From: Flavobacteriaceae bacterium
Lineage (GTDB): Bacteria; Bacteroidota; Bacteroidia; Flavobacteriales; Flavobacteriaceae
Assembly (NCBI GenBank): GCA_016649785.1
Contig: JAENXB010000072.1
Location: forward strand, 1 to 12,009
DNA: 12,009 nucleotides
Direction of reading: 5' to 3'
Shown here: positions 5,486 to 12,009 of the stretch, one piece after another
Numbering within the stretch: the stretch's first letter is position 1
Layout: the number at the start of each line of letters is the position of its first letter
Made by a program: the position numbers and the translations under genes
The notes under the pieces: generated by a model
The model's database searches: none
Told to the model about the DNA's origin: nothing
What the model saw: only the letters and a program-made list of their open reading frames with translations

Positions 5486-6307
5486 ATGAACGATATAATT
5501 ACATATTTAGAAGGGATTGACCCTGTTTTAGCAGCATTTTATGCTACCCTTTTTACCTGGGGAGTAACCGCATTGGGAGCCAGTCTGGTTTTCTTTTTTA
5601 AGACAATTAAAAGATCTGTTTTTGACGGAATGCTGGGCTTTACCGGTGGGGTCATGGTAGCTGCGAGTTTCTGGAGTTTATTGGCGCCCGCGATTGAGAT
5701 GAGTCCAGGAGAAGGCTTCACCCAGGTGTTTCCATCGGTAATCGGGTTTTCCCTTGGAGCCCTGTTCCTGTTTTCCCTGGATAAAATATTACCGCATTTA
5801 CATGTCAATTTTAAGATGAAGGATAAGGAAGGGATAAAAACTCCCTGGCATAAATCTGTTTTATTGACCCTGGCTATTACCATGCACAATATTCCTGAAG
5901 GACTTGCAATTGGAGTCCTGTTTGGAGGAGTTGCAGTAGGATTTGAAGGAGCCACCATTGGAGGTGCAGTGGCCCTGGCCATTGGAATTGGATTGCAGAA
6001 TTTTCCGGAGGGTTTTGCGGTAGCGGTGCCATTAAGACGACAGGGATTAAGCAGATGGAAAAGTTTTAATTACGGCCAGCTTTCGGCAATTGTAGAACCT
6101 GTGGCTGCAGTTTTGGGAGCCTGGGCCGTTATTACTTTTCAACCGATTTTACCTTACGCCCTGGCTTTTGCAGCCGGAGCAATGATTTTTGTTGTGGTTG
6201 AGGAAGTTATCCCGGAATCTCAACAGGAAAGGTTTACCGATATTGCCACAATGGGATTCATCGGCGGTTTTATCCTGATGATGAGCCTTGATGTAGGTTT
6301 GGGTTAA
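5486..6307 (+). CDS. ZIP-family divalent metal transporter (ZupT/GufA-like)
   Basis: This 273-residue inner-membrane protein has about eight helices and imports divalent metals such as Zn, Fe or Mn. The two family motifs are present: MHNIPEG in helix 4 (H134, N135, E138) and QNFPEG in helix 5 (N172, E175). Both supply ligands of the binuclear metal site in ZIP structures. Further conserved acidic positions are E204 in SAIVEP and E239/E240 in VVEEVIPES. The loop KILPHLHVNFKMKDKEG (about 100-116) has two histidines, as in the variable His loop of ZIPs. It lies 5 bases after the DtxR-family gene and is surely cotranscribed with it, so its supply is probably controlled by that regulator. The true metal cannot be read from sequence; co-regulation with a MntR-like protein and the neighbouring feo genes make Mn or Fe the best guesses. 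Confidence 0.93.
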   Translation: MNDIITYLEGIDPVLAAFYATLFTWGVTALGASLVFFFKTIKRSVFDGMLGFTGGVMVAASFWSLLAPAIEMSPGEGFTQVFPSVIGFSLGALFLFSLDKILPHLHVNFKMKDKEGIKTPWHKSVLLTLAITMHNIPEGLAIGVLFGGVAVGFEGATIGGAVALAIGIGLQNFPEGFAVAVPLRRQGLSRWKSFNYGQLSAIVEPVAAVLGAWAVITFQPILPYALAFAAGAMIFVVVEEVIPESQQERFTDIATMGFIGGFILMMSLDVGLG

Positions 6308-6356
6308 ATCTTGTTACATATCAGACTTTTGATCGTCTTTATTGGAAAGGATTAGT

Positions 6357-6773
6357 ATGAAGTATTTGTTTTTATTCGGATTTTTAATTTGTTCAATTTC
6401 CTTATCGGCCCAGGATCAGGAAGAAAACAGAATTTTCAAATCGGTTTTGCAAGCTGGGGAACAACTTGAATTTGGCGATAAATCCATCCGGTTTAAAAAA
6501 GTTATTTCCGATTCCAGATGCCCGAAAGACGTTACTTGTATTTGGGCAGGTCAAGCCAAAGTTTTGATTGAAATATTTGAAAAGGGCAAACTCATCAACG
6601 AAAAACTGGTGGTTATTAACCCAGATATCATAGATGAAATCCCTTTACAATTTTCGGCCGGAGATGGGATCTTTTCTATTTCTTCATTTAGATTGTTTCC
6701 ATATCCCTGCTCAGCTTCCAAAAAGAATACAATGGATTATACCCTGGAAATGCAGGTAAGCGAACCTTTATAA
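6357..6773 (+). CDS. Small secreted protein with SRCPxxVxCIWAG motif, unknown function
   Basis: With ATG 6357 the precursor has 138 residues: a signal peptide (about 1-19, ending SLSAQ), then a mature beta-rich domain of about 119 residues. The central motif SDSRCPKDVTCIWAGQAKV (residues 51-69) carries C54 and C61, and a third cysteine (C118) lies in YPCSASKK. I have seen this motif in small Bacteroidetes exported proteins of unknown function. A purine-rich GGAAAGG (6344-6350) lies 6 bases before the ATG and acts as a Shine-Dalgarno-like sequence; the in-frame TTG at 6342 overlaps it and is not the start. It follows the ZIP gene by 49 bases without a terminator, so it is probably the last gene of the operon. 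The cysteines might bind metal or form a disulfide; neither is shown. Confidence 0.8.
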   Translation: MKYLFLFGFLICSISLSAQDQEENRIFKSVLQAGEQLEFGDKSIRFKKVISDSRCPKDVTCIWAGQAKVLIEIFEKGKLINEKLVVINPDIIDEIPLQFSAGDGIFSISSFRLFPYPCSASKKNTMDYTLEMQVSEPL

Positions 6774-7047
6774 GATCGGGGAAAAACTATAAGCAGAAGA
6801 AGTAACTAATCAGTTCATAAAATTTTGAGTGCCTAAAATGCCTAAAGTAATGGAGGCTTCAATTTCACGGGTAATACAAAACGGTAAATTTTTTAATTTG
6901 TTCCTAAAAACTGCTAATTTTCGAATAAACTATGCTGTTTTGATTAATAACAGGCCACTTTTATTTTTTCTTTTAACTCAAAACACTCCAGACTTTCGGC
7001 ACGTTAAGTACTGATTAGGTACAATATTCATATTGAGGAATTTCTGT
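6774..7047. other. Gene-free region between convergent metal operons
   Basis: I find no convincing gene here. An open frame at 6829-7014 (+) is AT-rich, has no recognisable domain and uses a GTG start. A short direct repeat, TGCCTAAAA then TGCCTAAAG, lies at 6830-6847, and a 14-base palindrome CAATATTCATATTG at 7022-7035. No clear terminator was found for either converging transcript, which is unusual given the layout. Confidence 0.4.
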
Positions 7048-7197
7048 TTAATGACACCCACAATCTGTAGAGCCACAGGCTTTGTCAGATTTTTTCTTCG
7101 GCTTTAAGAAGGCCGGTTTCCAAATAAATTTGGTAATTATAAACCCAACCGCGAACAAAAATGTTATTAAGACTAATATTTCCTGAAGTGTTATCAT
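7048..7197 (-). CDS. FeoB-associated Cys-rich membrane protein
   Basis: This 49-residue protein has one transmembrane helix (about 5-26, LVLITFLFAVGFIITKFIW), a basic stretch KPAFLKPKKKSDK and a cysteine-rich tail ACGSTDCGCH. This is the typical arrangement of the small FeoB-associated Cys-rich proteins encoded after feoB in many Bacteroidetes and Firmicutes. FeoC and similar partners are thought to act on FeoB stability or on metal handling at the cytoplasmic face; the role here is inferred. It lies 34 bases after the feoB stop codon on the same strand and is probably the third gene of the feo operon. The three cysteines and the final His could bind iron or an Fe-S cluster. Confidence 0.87.
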   Translation of the reverse strand: MITLQEILVLITFLFAVGFIITKFIWKPAFLKPKKKSDKACGSTDCGCH

Positions 7198-7231
7198 AAT
7201 GTTTAAGTCGAATTTTTTTAAATTCCTTACT

Positions 7232-9331
7232 TTATTTTAAAACCTGAAAGGCAATTAATGCTACAAGATAAGCAAAGGCGCTCATAATTACCAATTGTAA
7301 TAAAGGCCATTTCCAGGTATTTGTTTCTTTTTTCACAATAGCAAGCGTACTCATACACTGCATCGCAAAAGCATAAAACAAAAGCAGGCTAATTCCGCTG
7401 GCAAAGGTAAAGAGTGGTCCGCCTAAAATAGGGTTTGTTTCGGCTGCCATTCGCTTTTTAATGGTTTCTTCTTCATCGCTGCCCACGCTGTAAATGGTTG
7501 CAAGCGTTCCAACAAAAACTTCCCTCGCCGCAAATGAACTTACAATGGCTATTCCAATTTTCCAGTCATATCCCAAAGGTACTACTGCCGGTTCTATTCC
7601 CTTGCCAATTATACCAATATAAGAATTCTCTAATTTAAATGAAGCGATTTCCTCCTTAAGATGTGCTTCTGAAATGTTTTCTGATTGATTTCTCAACGTA
7701 ACTATTTCCTTCGCATTATTAAAATTTTCTCCCGGGCCGTAACTTCCCAAAACCCATAAAACAACTGAAATTGCCAAAATGATCTTACCGGCCCCAAAAA
7801 CAAAAGCTTTTGTTTTTTCAATTACATTCAGTGCCACGTTTTTAAAAATAGGAATTTTATAGCTGGGCATTTCAATTACAAAATAACTTTTGCATTTAAG
7901 TTTTAGAATTTTGTCTAGGATCCAGGCAGCAGAAAGAGCTGATCCAAAGCCTATGAGATAAAGTAACATAAGGGTTAAACCCTGCAAATTAAGGCCGAAA
8001 TAAGTTTCGTTAGGAATTACCAGGGCAATTATAATCAGGTAAACAGGCAACCTGGCTGAACAGGTTGTAAAAGGCACTACTAAAATGGTAATAAGCCTTT
8101 CTTTCCAGCTTTCTATATTTCTGGTAGCCATTATAGCAGGGATAGCACAAGCTGTGCCTGAAATAAGTGGCACTACACTTTTTCCGCTCAGGCCATAGCG
8201 GCGCATGATCCGGTCCATTAAAAACACTACACGGCTCATATAACCGCTTTCTTCCAAAATGGAAATGAAAAGGAACAGAAATGCAATTTGTGGTATAAAA
8301 ATCACAATTCCTCCCAACCCGGGAATAATGCCTTCAGCTATCAGGTTGGAAAAAGGGCCTGTGGGTAATGCGTTTTTTGCCCATTCGCTAAAAGAGGCAA
8401 AAGTAACATCAATAAAATCCATGGGAATAGTAGACCAGTCGTAAATCGCCTGGAAAATAGTGAGCATGATAATGGAGAATATTACATATCCCCAGACTTT
8501 ATGCGTTAAAAGGCGATCCAGTTTTATCCTTAGATCGGTCGCATTTTTTAAATCGATCGTCAAGGCTTCTTTTAAAAGGTCGTTAATAAACTTGTACCTT
8601 AATATAGTTTCCTTTTGCTGAAGGCGTTTTAGATCGCTAACACTTTTAGTATTGAAATTTGCATCTTTGGTAAGAGTGCCCCTGTCGATATTTCCAAAAT
8701 TTGCATCATGAGTAATTACCAGCCACAATTTGTACAAAGCCTGGTTGGGAAATGTTTTTCGCAATAGATTGAAATATTCCGGATCTATTCCGGAAGCATG
8801 CATGCAAGGTTCAGTAGAGATCTTTTGGTAATTCAGGATCTGCTCTTTCAGGTCGTCAATCCCGGTACCTTTTCTCGCGCTTACCAAAACGATCCTGGTT
8901 TTTAGTTTTTCTTCCAAAAGCGCGATATCCAATGAAATTCCTTTCCTTTTCATCCTGTCGGCCATATTGATGACCAGGATGGTTGGAATTTCAAGGTCCT
9001 TTATTTGGGTAAAGAGCAACAGGTTGCGTTTGAGGTTTTCAGCATCGCTCACCACCACTGCGACATCGGGAAAATCCTTGTCGTTTTTATTCAGGAGGAG
9101 ATCTATTACCACATTTTCATCCAGGGAAGAGGCATTTAAGCTGTAGGTACCCGGCAAATCTATAATATGGGCTTTGAGTCCGCGGGGTAATTTGCAGATG
9201 CCTTCTTTTTTTTCTACCGTAATCCCGGGATAATTTCCTACTTGCTGGTTAAGCCCGGTAAGTTGATTAAAAACTGAAGTTTTACCGGTGTTAGGGTTTC
9301 CAATTAATGCTACATTAATTTGTTTCCCCAT
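7232..9331 (-). CDS. feoB: Ferrous iron transport protein B
   Basis: FeoB is the inner-membrane channel-like importer of Fe(II) with a cytoplasmic GTPase. The 699-residue protein has the full N-terminal G domain: G1 GNPNTGKT (11-18), the switch region GNYPGITVEKKEG (32-44), G3 DLPG (58-61), G4 NMAD (122-125) and G5 SAR (151-153). A helical linker domain follows to about residue 275. The membrane part has the two gate motifs, including SGTACAIPAIMATRNI and TTCSARLPVYLI with their conserved cysteines, and the later AAREVFVGTLATIYSVG. Length is usual for Bacteroidetes FeoB and no lesion is seen. The start ATG lies 4 bases after the feoA stop, so translation is likely coupled. The small Cys-rich gene follows. 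Confidence 0.97.
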   Translation of the reverse strand: MGKQINVALIGNPNTGKTSVFNQLTGLNQQVGNYPGITVEKKEGICKLPRGLKAHIIDLPGTYSLNASSLDENVVIDLLLNKNDKDFPDVAVVVSDAENLKRNLLLFTQIKDLEIPTILVINMADRMKRKGISLDIALLEEKLKTRIVLVSARKGTGIDDLKEQILNYQKISTEPCMHASGIDPEYFNLLRKTFPNQALYKLWLVITHDANFGNIDRGTLTKDANFNTKSVSDLKRLQQKETILRYKFINDLLKEALTIDLKNATDLRIKLDRLLTHKVWGYVIFSIIMLTIFQAIYDWSTIPMDFIDVTFASFSEWAKNALPTGPFSNLIAEGIIPGLGGIVIFIPQIAFLFLFISILEESGYMSRVVFLMDRIMRRYGLSGKSVVPLISGTACAIPAIMATRNIESWKERLITILVVPFTTCSARLPVYLIIIALVIPNETYFGLNLQGLTLMLLYLIGFGSALSAAWILDKILKLKCKSYFVIEMPSYKIPIFKNVALNVIEKTKAFVFGAGKIILAISVVLWVLGSYGPGENFNNAKEIVTLRNQSENISEAHLKEEIASFKLENSYIGIIGKGIEPAVVPLGYDWKIGIAIVSSFAAREVFVGTLATIYSVGSDEEETIKKRMAAETNPILGGPLFTFASGISLLLFYAFAMQCMSTLAIVKKETNTWKWPLLQLVIMSAFAYLVALIAFQVLK

Positions 9332-9335
9332 AATA

Positions 9336-9563
9336 TTAAATTAATTCGATTTCTATTTGAAGTGCTGTCTCTTTCCGAATGGCTAGGTGGCATCCGTTTA
9401 TATTGAGGTACATTGGGTCCCTAAATGGGGCAGTTTGTACCAGTTCTACTATATTTCCAGGTAAACAGCCCATTTCCAGAAGTTTTAATGGAACGGTATC
9501 TACTGAAAAATCTGTAATTATTCCCCGCTGTCCGAGTATTAAATGAGCAACTGTTAGCTTCAT
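9336..9563 (-). CDS. feoA: Ferrous iron transport protein A
   Basis: This 75-residue cytoplasmic SH3-like protein is required with FeoB for Fe(II) uptake and probably modulates its GTPase. The sequence runs LTVAHLILGQRGIITDF, then LKLLEMGCLPGNIVEL (30-45, the family hallmark LxxMGfxPG) and the strand region DPMYLNINGCHLAIRKETA. Two cysteines (33 and 58) are of unclear significance. It is the first gene of the feo unit: its stop lies 4 bases before feoB, and its promoter region is 9564-9636. Confidence 0.95.
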   Translation of the reverse strand: MKLTVAHLILGQRGIITDFSVDTVPLKLLEMGCLPGNIVELVQTAPFRDPMYLNINGCHLAIRKETALQIEIELI

Positions 9564-9590
9564 TTTTATTTAGATTGATTTTAAACAAGA

Positions 9591-9628
9591 CAAAAATAGC
9601 CTAAATATTGATCTTAAAAAAGTTTAGG
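9591..9628 (-). promoter_or_regulatory. feoAB promoter region with -7 box and TTTAGG/CCTAAA half-sites
   Basis: The minus strand has TATTTTTG (9598-9591), an exact TAnnTTTG box, 27 bases upstream of the feoA ATG. TTTAGGCTA (9605-9597), which overlaps the -7 box, resembles the half-site TTTAGACTA of the palindrome at 4454-4487. A second copy in the opposite orientation (TTTAGG on the plus strand, 9623-9628) forms an inverted pair CCTAAA-N17-TTTAGG. Such a layout could allow control by the DtxR-family protein, but the match is short and the region AT-rich. Confidence 0.4.
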
Positions 9629-9636
9629 GAATAAAA

Positions 9637-10314
9637 CTATTTTTTTTGATATTCTGATTTGAGGATTTTTAGGTCTGCCATCAACTCCGCGATGGCTTTT
9701 GATTGGGTTCCGTCATAGAATCCACGGATGCGTTTTTCCTTGTCTACCAGGACAAAATTCTCGGTATGTATCATATCATAAGGGCCTCCATCGCCATTGG
9801 TTTTTGTGACCAGGTATGATTTTCGGGCCAAATCATATATTTGCTTTTTATCTCCTGTTACCAGGTTCCATTTGGAATCCATCACCCCCTTTTCCAAAGC
9901 GTATTTTTTGAGCTGTGCCACAGAATCGGCCTTTGGGATCACGGTGTGTGAAAGCAAAAATACTTCGGGATCATTTTTTATTTGTTCCTGAATTTTTAGC
10001 ATATTATCTGTCATAATTGGACAAATACTAATGCAAGTGGTAAAGAAAAAATCGGCGATATAGATTTTTCCTGTATAATAATCCTGGGTGATGGTATCCC
10101 CGTTTTGGTTGAGCAGTTTAAAATTGGCGATCTTGTGATATTTCCTTACATATTGGATTGTAGTATCCACTAATTCGGCACTTACCATATCAGGTTGAAA
10201 AACCGGAAGTTTTTTCTCAGGGGATTTTAATGTATAAATGCTATAAACGATAATTACAGAGAGAACAAACAATACAATTCCAAGGGTTTTAAACTTTGCA
10301 AAAAACTGGAGCAT
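9637..10314 (-). CDS. SCO1/SenC-family protein
   Basis: This 225-residue protein is membrane-anchored by a helix at about 11-27 and has a periplasmic thioredoxin-like domain. SCO proteins deliver copper or reduce thiols for the CuA centre of cytochrome c oxidase. The Cu/redox motif CxxxC is present as C94 and C98 in FFTTCISICPIMTDNM. The third ligand, His183, lies in DMIHTENFVLVD. Other family marks are NGDTIT (71-76), GKIYIADFFFTTC (82-94) and LLSHTVIPKADS. Its length is a little more than average. The start ATG at 10314 lies 16 bases after the -7 box TAATTTTG (10338-10331). The feoA start lies 73 bases past its stop codon with its own promoter, so co-transcription is possible but not required. 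No oxidase gene is in the window. Confidence 0.93.
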   Translation of the reverse strand: MLQFFAKFKTLGIVLFVLSVIIVYSIYTLKSPEKKLPVFQPDMVSAELVDTTIQYVRKYHKIANFKLLNQNGDTITQDYYTGKIYIADFFFTTCISICPIMTDNMLKIQEQIKNDPEVFLLSHTVIPKADSVAQLKKYALEKGVMDSKWNLVTGDKKQIYDLARKSYLVTKTNGDGGPYDMIHTENFVLVDKEKRIRGFYDGTQSKAIAELMADLKILKSEYQKK

Positions 10315-10330
10315 AGAAATTTCTTTGTGA

Positions 10331-10338
10331 CAAAATTA
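10331..10338 (-). promoter_or_regulatory. -7 box of the SCO gene
   Basis: TAATTTTG on the minus strand is an exact TAnnTTTG match 16 bases upstream of ATG 10314. The nearest upstream TTG is only 12 bases away, which is too close for the consensus. The spacer to rseP (10315-10469) holds divergent promoters. Confidence 0.4.
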
Positions 10339-10434
10339 ACACCTAATAATCAATTAGTAGCATTGGAAGTATTAAAATTTCATTCAGAAAGGAGAGAGGT
10401 ATTATTTATACTTTTTTAGGAGTTTTTAAAAGGT

Positions 10435-10442
10435 TACTTTTG
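10435..10442 (+). promoter_or_regulatory. -7 box of rseP
   Basis: TACTTTTG is an exact TAnnTTTG match 27 bases upstream of ATG 10470. It contains the in-frame TTG at 10440, which therefore cannot be a start codon. No clear TTG -33 element is present. Confidence 0.5.
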
Positions 10443-10469
10443 TGCGATTTAAAAATTGAAGTATATAGA

Positions 10470-11786
10470 ATGGATCCATTTATAATAAAAGCAATACAAT
10501 TACTTTTAAGTTTATCGCTGCTCATTGTTTTACACGAACTGGGACACTTTATCCCGGCCAAATTATTTAAAATTCGTGTCGAAAAATTCTTTTTGTTTTT
10601 CGATGTAAAATTCGCCCTTTTTAAAAAGAAGATCGGTGATACTACCTACGGAATAGGATGGTTGCCTTTGGGAGGTTATGTAAAAATATCCGGAATGATC
10701 GATGAGAGCATGGATAAGGAGCAAATGGCCCAACCGCCACAATCCTGGGAATTCAGGAGTAAACCGGCCTGGCAACGCCTTATTGTTATGTTGGGAGGAG
10801 TAACTGTGAACCTGGTACTCGGATTCCTGATCTATATGATGGTGCTCTTTGTTTGGGGAAGCAATTATGTGGGACCCGATGATATGCCACGCGGATTTGC
10901 GGTAGCCCAGGAATTCAAAGAATTCGGATTTCAGGATGGGGATCGTATTTTAGAGGTGAATGGTGAAAAAATGGAAAATTCCATAGATATCAACCGACAT
11001 CTTTTTATGAGGGATATCAAAAACATTACTGTTTTACGGCAGGATGGGAAACAGGAAACCATTGCTGTTCCGGAAAATATAGGATCAAGAATGTTCCAGG
11101 AAGGAGTTATGCAGCCTTTTGTACCTATACAAAATGCGGTATTGGACAGCGTGTTGGTCGACAGGGCAGCCGCGGCAGCCGGATTGCAAAAAGGGGACAG
11201 CCTTATCTCCCTTAATGAGCAGGAAATTGGTTACTGGCACGAATTGGCACCCATAGTTGGAGCAAATAAAGGCAAAGAAGTGGAAGTCGTCTTTAAACGC
11301 GGCGATAAAATTATGAGCGCCAAAGTTACTCCGGATGATGCAGGATTGATAGGAGTGACTTCAAAAAGGGATTTTGATATTCAAACCCGCGAATACGGTT
11401 TGGGTGAAAGCGTTAAAGCCGGTTTTGATTACGGGTATTGGACCCTGCACGATTATATAGCCCAGTTTAAATATGTGTTTACCGCTAAAGGAGCCACCCA
11501 GGTTGGTGGTTTTGGAGCTATTGGAGGCCTATTTCCTGATGTTTGGAACTGGCAGGGATTCTGGCTGGCAACTGCCCTGATCTCAATTATTCTGGCCTTT
11601 ATGAACATACTTCCCATCCCGGCACTGGATGGCGGACACGTTACATTTTTGATGTACGAGATCATTACAGGGAAGACCCCCAACGAAAAATTTATGGAAT
11701 ATGCCCAAATGGTAGGATTCTTTATCCTGATAGCATTGGTGTTATTTGCCAATGGAAATGATTTATATCGCTGGTTATTTGAGTGA
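10470..11786 (+). CDS. rseP: Site-2 intramembrane zinc metalloprotease RseP
   Basis: This inner-membrane protease makes the second cut in anti-sigma factors and clears signal-peptide remnants. With ATG 10470 it has 438 residues. The first helix carries the HExxH zinc site, HELGH (H22, E23, H26), and the last helices carry the third ligand Asp387 in ILPIPALDGGH, with the conserved Asn379 in FMNILPIPALDGGH. Between them lie WLPLGGYVKISGMIDE (about 64-79), a helix about 108-129, and two PDZ domains: the first about 140-205 with DGDRILEVNGEKM, the second about 225-290 with AGLQKGDSLISLN. The GFGAIGGLFPD stretch precedes the penultimate helix. The size fits the two-PDZ RseP class. The frame extends to a TTG at 10440 that falls inside the -7 box and is rejected. 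It is monocistronic and divergent from the SCO gene. Confidence 0.96.
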   Translation: MDPFIIKAIQLLLSLSLLIVLHELGHFIPAKLFKIRVEKFFLFFDVKFALFKKKIGDTTYGIGWLPLGGYVKISGMIDESMDKEQMAQPPQSWEFRSKPAWQRLIVMLGGVTVNLVLGFLIYMMVLFVWGSNYVGPDDMPRGFAVAQEFKEFGFQDGDRILEVNGEKMENSIDINRHLFMRDIKNITVLRQDGKQETIAVPENIGSRMFQEGVMQPFVPIQNAVLDSVLVDRAAAAAGLQKGDSLISLNEQEIGYWHELAPIVGANKGKEVEVVFKRGDKIMSAKVTPDDAGLIGVTSKRDFDIQTREYGLGESVKAGFDYGYWTLHDYIAQFKYVFTAKGATQVGGFGAIGGLFPDVWNWQGFWLATALISIILAFMNILPIPALDGGHVTFLMYEIITGKTPNEKFMEYAQMVGFFILIALVLFANGNDLYRWLFE

Positions 11787-11852
11787 TAGGATTCTTTTTT
11801 CCCACAAGTTCAAATAGAAACAAAAATTCATTAAAAAAAGTGAAGTTTTGTT

Positions 11853-11883
11853 TTGCTGTCACTTAAATTTTGATTTATATTTG
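11853..11883 (+). promoter_or_regulatory. Promoter of the tRNA-Asn gene
   Basis: TTG (11853-11855), 20 bases, then TATATTTG (11876-11883) match the Bacteroidetes consensus TTG-N17-23-TAnnTTTG completely. The tRNA starts 22 bases downstream. This is the best promoter in the window and supports the use of the -7 box elsewhere. Confidence 0.75.
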
Positions 11884-11905
11884 CAACCGCAAAAGAAAAG
11901 CATTT

Positions 11906-11979
11906 TCCTCCTTAGCTCAGTTGGTTAGAGCATCTGACTGTTAATCAGAGGGTCCTTGGTTCGAGCCCAAGAGGAGGAG
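11906..11979 (+). tRNA. tRNA-Asn (anticodon GTT)
   Basis: The 74-base gene folds into a full cloverleaf. The acceptor stem is TCCTCCT (11906-11912) with AGGAGGA (11972-11978) and discriminator G 11979. The D arm contains GCTCAGTTGGTTAGAGC. The anticodon stem is TCTGA/TCAGA (11933-11937 with 11945-11949), with loop CTGTTAA and anticodon GTT (11940-11942). The T arm is CTTGG-TTCGAGC-CCAAG (11955-11971). The 3' CCA is not encoded (the next bases are CAA), so it must be added enzymatically. Confidence 0.97.
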
Positions 11980-12009
11980 CAATAATGATGAGGCTTTAGA
12001 GAGTTTACA

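Noticed and set aside
5539..5982. 147-codon open frame on the minus strand
   Set aside because: It is antisense to the ZIP transporter and has the Pro/Thr/Lys-rich composition of a shadow frame.
6829..7014. 61-codon open frame between the convergent metal operons
   Set aside because: GTG start, no recognisable domain, lies in AT-rich spacer with a short repeat at its start; not supported as a gene.
7022..7035. CAATATTCATATTG palindrome as terminator of the feo operon
   Set aside because: Only AT-rich 6-bp arms with a 2-base loop and no T run on the minus strand.
10344..10358. CTAAT-AATCA-ATTAG inverted repeat between the SCO gene and rseP
   Set aside because: Five AT-rich base pairs are expected by chance in this composition.
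11453..11752. 99-codon open frame on the minus strand
   Set aside because: It is antisense to the rseP catalytic C-terminus and has no features of its own.
1..12009. CRISPR array, insertion sequence or prophage
   Set aside because: No regularly spaced repeats, transposase or integrase motifs, or terminal inverted repeats were seen. The tRNA is at the window edge, so an attachment site beyond it cannot be judged.

Overview
The window looks like chromosomal DNA of a marine-type Flavobacteriaceae (Bacteroidota). The evidence is an AT-rich sequence with AT-rich spacers, several matches to the Bacteroidetes -7 promoter box TAnnTTTG just upstream of genes, weak or absent Shine-Dalgarno sequences, and a gene set typical of flavobacteria (DtxR with a FeoA-like tail, a FeoB-associated Cys-rich small protein, BrxA/BrxB bacilliredoxin, a TerB-DnaJ membrane protein). 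I see no phage, insertion sequence, CRISPR array or plasmid gene.

Layout. 1-480: the 3' end of pgi, then a decayed C-terminal scrap of what looks like an outer-membrane beta-barrel protein, closed by a perfect 10-bp terminator hairpin. 479-3506: housekeeping and accessory genes: a 4-TM protein with membrane-proximal histidines (+), then on the minus strand an HD phosphohydrolase, a PlsC-type acyltransferase, a Cys-rich lipoprotein and a bacilliredoxin. 3668-4399: a membrane-anchored TerB/J-domain co-chaperone (+).

4454-9628 is a metal-homeostasis region built from two converging units. The plus-strand unit begins with a perfect 34-bp palindrome beside two -7 boxes. It continues with a remnant of an outer-membrane transporter gene, a DtxR/MntR-family regulator, a ZIP-family divalent metal transporter and a small secreted Cys protein. 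The minus-strand unit is feoA-feoB plus a 49-residue Cys-rich membrane protein, for ferrous iron uptake. The natural reading is that the DtxR-type protein senses Mn or Fe, binds the palindrome and autoregulates the ZIP unit. It may also touch the feo promoter, where TTTAGG/CCTAAA half-sites occur.

9637-11979: a SCO1/SenC copper-chaperone-type thioredoxin-fold protein (-), diverging from the site-2 protease rseP (+), followed by tRNA-Asn(GTT) with a full Bacteroidetes promoter.

The most interesting points are the 34-bp palindrome and the truncated transporter gene behind it. In that gene the signal peptide and N-terminal plug-like segment are joined directly to a typical C-terminal beta-strand, as if the middle of the barrel had been deleted in frame. 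Several genes also have spurious upstream TTG starts, three of which lie inside a -7 box, so the true starts are the downstream ATGs used here.
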